From contig CAZMRK010000367.1 of assembly GCA_964568355.1 (NCBI GenBank), positions 1 to 37,713 of the forward strand: a stretch of 37,713 bases of DNA. The letters run 5' to 3'. The notes below the pieces were generated by a model, which searched no databases, was not told where the DNA came from, and saw only the letters and a program-made list of their open reading frames with translations. Position numbers and translations under genes: made by a program. Shown piece by piece: positions 31,894 to 37,713 of the stretch. The first letter of the stretch is position 1. Every line of letters begins with the position of its first letter. Source of the DNA: JAJPJX01 sp964568355. GTDB taxonomy: Bacteria; Acidobacteriota; Terriglobia; Bryobacterales; Bryobacteraceae.

Positions 31894-33066
31894 TCAGAGA
31901 CGAAGATCCGCCTCGTACTTCTCGCCGGAGCGCATCATTTCCTCCCAGGAGACCGCTGTTTCCCGATACGCCCCCATGCGTCCCAGTATAGCCGTCAGAT
32001 TGCTCTCCGCGCTAACCGTGACGTTGTTCAGGTACTTGCCGGTCTTGACGCTCTCCACGAAGTTCTTGACGTTGGTGACCGCCCCGCCGGTAAAGGTGTC
32101 GTCTTTTTCTACACCATCCCACTTGGTGTCACCCGTCATCCGGAGCGAGCCTCCGTAATGCGCATCCATCGTGCCGCCGGTTCCATAGATCCGGATGCAC
32201 ATATCGTGAAAGCCCTTCACGAACTGGTTGGAGCTGAAGTCCACGTGCACCTGGTTGGGATACCAGTAGCTGACGATAAAATGATCCCAGGCGTCGCCAA
32301 TATCCACGCGCGCTTTCCGCCCGCCGGTCCCAACCGCCTTCACCGGATGCCCCTGCAGGTACCAATTCGCCACATCCAGTACATGGATGTGCTGCTCGAC
32401 GATGATATCGCCCGACAGCTTCTGATCGAACACCCAGTTCCGCAAGCGCGACTCCGCCGCAGATAATCCATTGCAATTCTGTGGTTTCAGTCTACCGGTG
32501 TGGTAGTAAACGTGGCCCATCACCGGGGTGCCGATCTGCCCTTCATGGACGCGCCGCGCCGACTCCTGAAAAACCGGCCGCGAGCGGGTCTGAAAATCCA
32601 CCAGGAAAGTAACCTTGCCGGCCGCCTTCTTGCCGGTATCGAGGATGCTCCGGCAGCCGGGCACGTCCACCGCGACCGGCTTGGCCAGGTAGATGTGCTT
32701 TCCGGCTTCGAGGGCCGCTGCCGCCTGCTCCGGATGGAAGTACGGCGGGCTCTCGATCGCGACCGCATCGACGTGGGACGCCAGCAGTTCCCGATAGCCC
32801 TGTAACCCGCGATAGCACCGGCTCGCATCCACCTGGAACTTTTTGGCCGAGGCTTCCAGGCGGTCGGCGAAGGGGTCAGCCACCGCGACCACCCTGGTTC
32901 CGGTGTACTCCACGAAATGGCCGCCGATCCAATTACCGCGCCCGCCGCAACCGATGATGCCCAGTTCCAGGGCAGAGTTCGCTGCGGAGCCGAATACCGT
33001 CTCCGGTCTGAGCAACAGAAGGCCGCCGGTACCCAGAAACTGCCGGCGCCGGGTCGTCTCAGGCAT
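31894..33066 (-). CDS. Tat-exported Gfo/Idh/MocA oxidoreductase
   Basis: A 390-residue NAD(P)-dependent sugar-type oxidoreductase. A twin-arginine signal (RRRQFLGTGGLLLL, from residue 6) precedes the Rossmann domain, with GIIGCGGRGNWIG as dinucleotide motif and AKPVA in place of the usual EKP. The C-terminal domain has GDIIVEQHIHVLDVANWYL. Exported members often carry a bound cofactor and act on sugars or sugar derivatives. ATG 33066 follows GGAGG by 8 nt. It heads the operon with corrinoid methyltransferase genes, so its substrate might be a methylated sugar or alcohol. That link is inference. Confidence 0.9.
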   Translation of the reverse strand: MPETTRRRQFLGTGGLLLLRPETVFGSAANSALELGIIGCGGRGNWIGGHFVEYTGTRVVAVADPFADRLEASAKKFQVDASRCYRGLQGYRELLASHVDAVAIESPPYFHPEQAAAALEAGKHIYLAKPVAVDVPGCRSILDTGKKAAGKVTFLVDFQTRSRPVFQESARRVHEGQIGTPVMGHVYYHTGRLKPQNCNGLSAAESRLRNWVFDQKLSGDIIVEQHIHVLDVANWYLQGHPVKAVGTGGRKARVDIGDAWDHFIVSYWYPNQVHVDFSSNQFVKGFHDMCIRIYGTGGTMDAHYGGSLRMTGDTKWDGVEKDDTFTGGAVTNVKNFVESVKTGKYLNNVTVSAESNLTAILGRMGAYRETAVSWEEMMRSGEKYEADLRL

Positions 33067-33081
33067 AAAAAGAGCCTCCGC

Positions 33082-33096
33082 TCGCATTCTATGCGA
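33082..33096 (-). promoter_or_regulatory. Dyad and possible promoter before the Gfo/Idh operon
   Basis: TCGCAT-AGA-ATGCGA is a perfect 6-bp dyad in the 56-bp gap between the AraC gene and the Gfo/Idh gene. It contains TAGAAT, a possible -10 box; the -35 candidate 17-18 bp upstream (TTAGCC) is weak. It may be an operator or only a small hairpin. Confidence 0.3.
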
Positions 33097-33122
33097 AAAC
33101 GGATATTCAGGCTAATTTATAT

Positions 33123-34067
33123 TCATCGAGAGCGCTTGACGGCGCCTGGGGAAATCCCCAGGTGGCGTTTGAAAGCCCGGTGGAAAGCCGCTTCCGATTC
33201 ATATCCAAAGGAGTTGGCCACTTCGGCAACCGTCTGGCCGGTCTCCGCCAGCCGCGACCGGGCGGCGTTCATGCGCCATCGCGTCACGTAATGCATGGGA
33301 GACTCGCCAACCAGCTCCGTAAAGCGTCCGGCGAACGCCGACCGCGACATGGCGGCCTCGGCGGCCAGCGATTCGAGCGTCCAGGAACGGGCCGGTTGGC
33401 GGTGAATCTTCCCGATCACCGGCCCGATCTGAGGGTTATGCAGGGCGCGCAGCCAGCCGGCCTGGGCGGAAGCGGAATTTGTGAGCCAGAACCGGATCGC
33501 ATGGATCACCAGGATGTCGGCCAGCCGCGTGATCATCGTCTCGCCGCCGGGGCTCATTTCCCTGGCCTCCGCCGTGATCATCCGCAGCGTGCTTTGGATC
33601 CACTCGGCCTGGGGCGCCGCCCACGTATCCACGTTGATGACTTTCGGCAGGACCGCCACGAGCTGCCGCGCCGCCGGATCCTCGAACTGGAAGAGGCCGC
33701 AGATCATGCCGGCTCGCTCGCCACCGCCGCCGAGCCGCAGGATTTCATAACGTTCGCTGACCGCTTCGCGGGGAATTTCGAACAGCTTCGAGGCCGCTAA
33801 TCCGGGCGCGCTGGCTACGACGTGTCCCTGGCCGTGAGGGACCAGCGTCAAATCGCCGGGCTGCAACGGGCAGGGCGGCGTACCTTCCACTTCGAGGACA
33901 CAGCGGCCGCTCGTCACAATGTGGAGCATCAGGGAGTTCTCGATGGACGGAATCGCCAGCGCCCACGGAGCGCTGAATTCCGAGCGGCAGTAGAACGTGC
34001 CGCTCATCCGCAGAAAATGAAGGGCCTCCCCGATGGAGTCGGAAACTGCGGGCAGGGCAACGTCCAT
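33123..34067 (-). CDS. AraC-family transcriptional regulator
   Basis: A 314-residue regulator with an N-terminal cupin-type sensing domain (AraC cupin_6 style; SLMLHIVTSGRCVLEVEGTP and PGDLTLVPHGQGHVV) and two C-terminal helix-turn-helix motifs (WTLESLAAEAAMSRSAFAGRFTELVG; TVAEVANSFGYESEAAFHRAFKRHLG). I prefer ATG 34067 (MDVALPAV), as in related proteins. The in-frame ATG at 34133 adds 22 residues, and a TATACT box lies between the two, so the upstream part may be promoter. It is divergent from the NmrA-like gene, its likely target. It is also just upstream of the Gfo/Idh operon. Confidence 0.88.
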   Translation of the reverse strand: MDVALPAVSDSIGEALHFLRMSGTFYCRSEFSAPWALAIPSIENSLMLHIVTSGRCVLEVEGTPPCPLQPGDLTLVPHGQGHVVASAPGLAASKLFEIPREAVSERYEILRLGGGGERAGMICGLFQFEDPAARQLVAVLPKVINVDTWAAPQAEWIQSTLRMITAEAREMSPGGETMITRLADILVIHAIRFWLTNSASAQAGWLRALHNPQIGPVIGKIHRQPARSWTLESLAAEAAMSRSAFAGRFTELVGESPMHYVTRWRMNAARSRLAETGQTVAEVANSFGYESEAAFHRAFKRHLGISPGAVKRSR

Positions 34068-34178
34068 GCGCCGAGTATAGCTCTTCTTCCACTGTTCCGG
34101 ATGAACGAGCAAGAAATTGCTACGAATAAGCATTGATCAGCCATTGAGGCCAGAGCATATTTGGACAGGAGGGTAAAT

Positions 34179-34997
34179 ATGACGCTGGTGATTAGTGGGA
34201 CCGGAAAAACCGGCCGGAGGGTGGTGGAACGCTTACGAGATCGGCAGATGCCGATTCGGGCGGCTTCACGGTCGGCGCAGCCGGCCTTTGACTGGGAAGA
34301 CCGCCAGACGTGGGCGCCGGTATTGGAGGGTGTGACGCAAGCCTATGTGGCTTACCAGCCGGACTTGTGCGTTCCTGGCGCCTTGGAGACCGTTCGATCG
34401 TTTTTCGCCCAGGCGGTGGATGCCGGGGTCCGGAAACTGGTTCTTCTCTCGGGCCGCGGGGAGACTGGAGCCGAGCAGGCCGAAGATGCATTGAAGGCAT
34501 GCGGCGCAGACTGGACGATCCTGCGCTGCAGCTTCTTTTGCCAGAATTTCAGTGAGAGTTTTTTTCTCGAACCGATTCTTGCCGGTGAGGTAGCGCTGCC
34601 TCTGGGGGCGGTGGCAGAGCCTTTTATCGATGCCGAGGACATCGCCGACGTGGCAGCCGCCGCGCTCACCGACCAGCGCCATGTTGGGCAACTCTATGAA
34701 CTCACTGGACCAAGGGCGCTCACCTTTGCCTGCGCGATCGGAGAAATTGCCCAGGCCACCGGGAGAGATATCCGTTATCTGACGATCTCGCCCGAGCAAT
34801 ATCGCGCCGAACTGGCGGAAGCACAGGTGCCGGAGCAGGTGATCGACCTGGTGCTATACCTGTTCGGCACGGTACTGGACGGGCGGAACACGCCGGTAGG
34901 CGACGGGGTAGAGCGTGCTCTCGGCCGCCGGCCGCGCGACTTCTCGGAGTACGTGCGCCACGCCACCGTCAGCGGCGTTTGGGAGGTTCCGAGGTAA
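34179..34997 (+). CDS. NmrA-like NAD(P)-binding protein
   Basis: A 272-residue Rossmann-fold protein of the NmrA/atypical short-chain dehydrogenase family. The dinucleotide motif is GTGKTG near the N-terminus; VRKLVLLSGRGE and WTILRCSFFCQNFSE are family blocks, and IDAEDIADVAAAAL follows. Such proteins act as NAD(P)H-dependent quinone or enoyl reductases or as redox sensors; this one cannot be assigned. ATG 34179 has AGGAGGG 5 nt upstream, so the in-frame TTG at 34161 is not needed. It is divergent from an AraC regulator, a common pairing for inducible reductases. Confidence 0.88.
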   Translation: MTLVISGTGKTGRRVVERLRDRQMPIRAASRSAQPAFDWEDRQTWAPVLEGVTQAYVAYQPDLCVPGALETVRSFFAQAVDAGVRKLVLLSGRGETGAEQAEDALKACGADWTILRCSFFCQNFSESFFLEPILAGEVALPLGAVAEPFIDAEDIADVAAAALTDQRHVGQLYELTGPRALTFACAIGEIAQATGRDIRYLTISPEQYRAELAEAQVPEQVIDLVLYLFGTVLDGRNTPVGDGVERALGRRPRDFSEYVRHATVSGVWEVPR

Positions 34998-35072
34998 ATG
35001 GCCGCCTGCTATCCTGTCAGAACACGCCGGCAGACAACGCCGGAAGAAATCCATCTAGAGGGCGATTGTTCC

Positions 35073-35525
35073 ATGTCGAAACATGAAGAAGCCGATCTGA
35101 TATTGAAACTCTACGACTTACGCCGGGAAGCCACCATGCGCATCGCGCGCAACTGGTACTTTTTGGAATTCACTCCCGAAACCCGCTCCGACGTCGAAGA
35201 TGCTTTATTCAGCGAGCACAGCGGCCATCTCCGGATGGTCTGGTCTTACTGGGAGATGGCTGCAGCTCTGGTAAACCACGGAGCCATCAGCCGCGAACTG
35301 TTCACCGACACCAACGGCGAGCATCTAGGCGTCTTCGCGAAGATGGAGCCGCTGCTGGGTGAGATGCGCGCCGCCTTCGGGCCTCAGTTTATGTCCAATC
35401 TGGAAAGGCTGATCGAGGCGACGCCCAACGGGCGGGAGCGGCTCGCTGAGTTTCGCCAGCGCACGAAGGCCATTCGCGCCGAAGTCGCCGCCCGCCAGAG
35501 CCGCGCTGCGGCAGGGCAGAGTTAA
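35073..35525 (+). CDS. Small soluble protein of unknown function
   Basis: A 150-residue, mostly helical protein with no signal or membrane segment. Two Trp-rich stretches (MRIARNWYFLEF and LRMVWSYWEMAAALV) suggest a compact helical bundle. The C-terminus is basic and Ala-rich. ATG 35073 was chosen because GAGGG lies upstream; the frame is open 25 codons further but without a good start. It ends in a strong terminator at 35550. I do not recognise the family. Confidence 0.7.
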   Translation: MSKHEEADLILKLYDLRREATMRIARNWYFLEFTPETRSDVEDALFSEHSGHLRMVWSYWEMAAALVNHGAISRELFTDTNGEHLGVFAKMEPLLGEMRAAFGPQFMSNLERLIEATPNGRERLAEFRQRTKAIRAEVAARQSRAAAGQS

Positions 35526-35549
35526 ACCACAATCGCAGCGAATGCCAAG

Positions 35550-35575
35550 GCACCGCGGAAGGCGGTGCTTTTTTT
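35550..35575 (+). terminator. Intrinsic terminator
   Basis: GCACCGC-GGAAG-GCGGTGC forms a perfect 7-bp stem followed by seven T. It ends the transcript of the 150-residue protein gene and insulates the ABC exporter promoter 6 bp further on. Confidence 0.92.
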
Positions 35576-35580
35576 CGTTT

Positions 35581-35609
35581 TTGACAAACTGAACTAAACC
35601 GTTTAGTAT
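35581..35609 (+). promoter_or_regulatory. Promoter of the ABC exporter operon with TetR-type operator
   Basis: TTGACA (35581-35586) and TAGTAT (35604-35609) are 17 bp apart. The perfect palindrome ACTAAAC-C-GTTTAGT (35593-35607) covers most of the spacer and part of the -10 box. This is a typical repressor site, and the TetR-family protein encoded as third gene of the operon is the likely binder. Confidence 0.8.
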
Positions 35610-35633
35610 TGGAACAGAGGGGGCTTTTCGCGC

Positions 35634-36425
35634 ATGATCCAGGTTTCCAACCTCGTCAAGCAGTTCGGAGAGCTTACCGTCGTCGATCACATTTCGTTTC
35701 AAGTGGGTCGCGGCGAAATTTTTGCATTTCTCGGCCCTAACGGGGCCGGCAAGACCACAACCATCCGGATGCTCACCACGCTGTTGCGTCCTACTGCCGG
35801 GCTGTTGAAAATCGATGAACTGGATCCCGCCGGCGACCCGCACGAGGTCCGCAAGCGCTTTGGCATCGTTTTTCAGGATCCCAGCCTGGATGGGGATATG
35901 ACCGCCTGGGAGAATATGGAGCTGCACGGCGTCTTTTACCACGTTCCGCGCAAGGTCCGAGCCGGCCGCATCGAGGCTCTTCTGCGCCAGTTCGAGCTCT
36001 GGGAACGCCGCAACGATCAGGTCAAGCTGTTTTCCGGCGGGATGAAGCGCCGTCTGGAGATCGCCCGCGCGCTGCTGCACACCCCTCGCGTGCTGTTTCT
36101 CGATGAACCCACGCTCGGTCTGGATCCCCAGACGCGCAACCAGCTCTGGACCCACGTCAGGCAGTTGAACCAGAGCGACGGAGTCACCGTTTTCTTCACC
36201 ACTCACTACATGGACGAGGCCGACCGGGTAGCGCAGCGCATCGCCGTCATCGATCACGGCAAAATCGTGGCCCAGGGAACTCCGCAGGAACTCAAGCAAC
36301 AGACCGGCAGGGAGACGCTCGAAGAGGCTTTTCTGGCTCTGACCGGCTCGACGATCCGGGATGAATCCGCCACCTCCGCGGACCAGATGCGCCAGATGGC
36401 CAAGCTGTGGCGAGGTGGCAGATGA
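35634..36425 (+). CDS. ABC-2 exporter ATP-binding protein (DrrA-like)
   Basis: A 263-residue ATPase of the DrrA/CcmA group. Walker A is GPNGAGKTT (34-42), Q-loop Gln81, signature FSGGM (133-137), Walker B VLFLDEPT (153-160) and H-loop His191 (TTHYMDEAD). The C-terminal GRETLEEAFLALTG is typical of DrrA-type exporters for drugs or lipids. It overlaps the permease start by 4 bp (ATGA). Substrate unknown; control by a TetR repressor points to export of small toxic compounds. Confidence 0.94.
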   Translation: MIQVSNLVKQFGELTVVDHISFQVGRGEIFAFLGPNGAGKTTTIRMLTTLLRPTAGLLKIDELDPAGDPHEVRKRFGIVFQDPSLDGDMTAWENMELHGVFYHVPRKVRAGRIEALLRQFELWERRNDQVKLFSGGMKRRLEIARALLHTPRVLFLDEPTLGLDPQTRNQLWTHVRQLNQSDGVTVFFTTHYMDEADRVAQRIAVIDHGKIVAQGTPQELKQQTGRETLEEAFLALTGSTIRDESATSADQMRQMAKLWRGGR

Positions 36426-37168
36426 GCGCCATCTATGTTCTCTGGCTGCGGGAGCTGCGCCGGTATGTGCGTTCCAGGGCCCAGATTGTGGGGTCTCTGG
36501 GGCAGCCGGTGCTCTACCTGGTGGCCCTCGGTTTCGGGCTGGGGCCGGTATTTCAAAAGGCGGGACAGGGCAACTACGTGCAGTTCGTCTCTCCCGGCAT
36601 TATCGCCATGACGGTGCTATTCAGCTCCATCTTTTCCGGGGTCGGTCTGCTGTGGGATCGACAGTTCGGATTTCTGAAAGAGACGCTGGTGGCTCCCGTT
36701 CCGCGGATCCAGGTCATGCTGGGGCGCACCCTGGGCGCCGCTACAGTCGCGATGTGCCAGGGACTGCTGGTAGCCATTGTCTGCTTCATCGCCGGCTTCC
36801 GCACCTCCGGCCTGCGCGCGCTTCCCGGGACGTTCCTGTTTATGGCATTGATCGCCTGTCTGTTCTCGGCTTTGGGCACGACGATCGGGTCTGTGCTAGA
36901 GAATATACAGGGCTTTCAATTGATCATGAACTTCCTGGTGATGCCGATCTTCTTTCTCTCCGGCGCGCTTTACCCGCTCAATGATCTGCCCGCTCCGCTG
37001 GCACTGATCACTCGTCTCGATCCTCTGGCTTATGGTGTCGATGGATTGCGCACCGTCAGCATCGGCGTCTCCCATTTCGGTCTCGTGATGGACGGGGCGG
37101 TGCTGGTGGCATTGGTCGGCGCGCTGCTGTGGCTGGGCAGCCATTTCTTCTCCAAGATTCAGGTATAA
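36422..37168 (+). CDS. ABC-2 exporter permease (DrrB-like)
   Basis: A 248-residue inner-membrane protein with about six membrane segments and the family blocks GQPVLYLVALGFGLGPVFQ, YVQFVSPGIIAMTVLFSS, DRQFGFLKETLVAPVPR and MNFLVMPIFFLSGALYPL. It forms the channel for the preceding ATPase. ATG 36422 overlaps the ATPase stop and follows GAGGTGG; the in-frame start at 36407 would overlap more. The TetR gene begins 3 nt after its stop. Confidence 0.93.
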   Translation: MSAIYVLWLRELRRYVRSRAQIVGSLGQPVLYLVALGFGLGPVFQKAGQGNYVQFVSPGIIAMTVLFSSIFSGVGLLWDRQFGFLKETLVAPVPRIQVMLGRTLGAATVAMCQGLLVAIVCFIAGFRTSGLRALPGTFLFMALIACLFSALGTTIGSVLENIQGFQLIMNFLVMPIFFLSGALYPLNDLPAPLALITRLDPLAYGVDGLRTVSIGVSHFGLVMDGAVLVALVGALLWLGSHFFSKIQV

Positions 37169-37171
37169 GAA

Positions 37172-37713
37172 ATGGCTCGTACGAGAAGTGCAAGCGCGCA
37201 CCGGAGAGTACTGGCTGCCGCGCTTGAGCTGGTGGCCGAACGAGGGATCGAGGCCACCAGCATGGATGCGGTAGCCCGCCAGTCCGGGGTCAGCAAAGCC
37301 ACCATCTACAAGCACTGGACCGATAAAGACGCCCTCCTTCTCGAGATGCTCGCCACCATGCACGGTCTGCGCGACCGTCCGTCCTTCGACTCCGGCAATA
37401 CCCGCGCGGACCTGATCGCCGTTCTCGCCTACCGCCCCAAGGGCGATGCCGAGATGCGAGAGCGCATCATGCCGCATTTTGCCGCCTATTCGGCGGCCAA
37501 CTCGGCCTTTGGTATCGCCTGGCGCAATACGGTAATGGAGCCGCCCCGCCGCGAACTGCGGCATCTGCTGGAGCAAGGGATCGAAAAAGGAGAGCTTTCC
37601 CCGCGTCTGGATATGGACGTGTCCCTGGCGATCCTGCTCGGACCAATGCTCTACTGGTACATCTTTCTCCGCCGGACCGCAGAGGACCCGAAAAGCCTGG
37701 CCACCGCCATCGT
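37172..37713 (+). CDS. TetR-family regulator (cut by the window end)
   Basis: The first 180 residues of a TetR-type repressor. The helix-turn-helix is at about 10-57 (RRVLAAALELVAERGIEATSM followed by VARQSGVSKATIYKHW). The ligand domain follows, with LLLEMLATMHGL and a TetR_C-like RRELRHLLEQGIEKGELSPRLD segment. The frame is open to the end of the window, so the C-terminus is missing. It starts 3 nt after the exporter permease stop and is therefore in the operon that it probably represses via the palindrome at 35593-35607. Confidence 0.9.
   Translation, partial: MARTRSASAHRRVLAAALELVAERGIEATSMDAVARQSGVSKATIYKHWTDKDALLLEMLATMHGLRDRPSFDSGNTRADLIAVLAYRPKGDAEMRERIMPHFAAYSAANSAFGIAWRNTVMEPPRRELRHLLEQGIEKGELSPRLDMDVSLAILLGPMLYWYIFLRRTAEDPKSLATAI

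Noticed and set aside
31120..32466. 448-residue open frame on the plus strand
   Set aside because: Antisense to two well-supported genes (homocysteine methyltransferase and Gfo/Idh/MocA).
35325..36299. 324-residue open frame on the minus strand
   Set aside because: Antisense to the ABC ATPase and the small upstream gene, and it crosses the strong terminator and promoter.
1..37713. tRNA, rRNA or CRISPR array
   Set aside because: I read for these and saw no cloverleaf with conserved T-loop, no rRNA segments and no regularly spaced repeats.

Overview
The window looks like a chromosomal segment of an acidobacterium, most likely of the Solibacter/Bryobacter lineage. This rests on the style of its genes: a large two-module MacB/FtsX-type permease without an ATPase, a Tat-exported Gfo/Idh/MocA oxidoreductase, a secreted ThuA protein, many secreted proteins of unknown function, and high G+C coding DNA with tight ATGA/GTGA overlaps. 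No rRNA, tRNA or CRISPR array is visible, so the placement is an inference.

Layout. 1-524 holds no confident gene. 525-3235 (+) is a three-gene unit: a secreted protein of unknown function, a YqiA-like esterase and a PilT-type ATPase. 10969-3242 (-) is a five-gene operon: TonB-dependent receptor, ExbB/TolQ-type channel, DUF2149 protein, an exported membrane-anchored CobN-like chelatase and a secreted cupin. It resembles the hmu haem-acquisition operons of Bacteroidetes. 14443-11044 (-) is class I ribonucleotide reductase nrdA-nrdB behind a cobalamin riboswitch. 18163-14748 (-) is metE plus a short MetE-C-domain paralogue behind a second cobalamin riboswitch. ThuA (+) and a tandem universal stress protein (-) converge at 19480/19493. 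20650-23418 (+) encodes an unusual membrane protein with a class C beta-lactamase-like domain in its middle. An insertion sequence with an AbrB-like N-terminal domain and a -1 frameshift lies at 23470-25228, flanked by palindromes.

33066-25263 (-) is a run of tightly spaced genes: Gfo/Idh/MocA oxidoreductase, homocysteine S-methyltransferase-like protein, DUF1638 protein, UroD-type methyltransferase, a corrinoid-protein reactivator (RACE/RamA type) and the MacB-like permease. This suggests corrinoid methyl transfer, but no corrinoid-binding protein is present. An AraC regulator and an NmrA-type protein are divergent at 34067/34179. A 150-residue protein of unknown function ends in a clear terminator. 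The right end is an ABC-2 exporter operon whose promoter overlaps a perfect palindrome, with its probable TetR repressor as third gene, cut by the window end.

A B12/tetrapyrrole theme runs through the window. Two riboswitches shut off B12-independent isozymes (MetE, NrdAB) when cobalamin is present. A corrinoid methyltransferase cluster would use cobalamin. An outer-membrane receptor plus exported chelatase-like protein probably handles a metallated tetrapyrrole. The receptor operon begins only 74 bp after nrdB, so partial read-through from the B12-controlled nrdAB transcript is possible.
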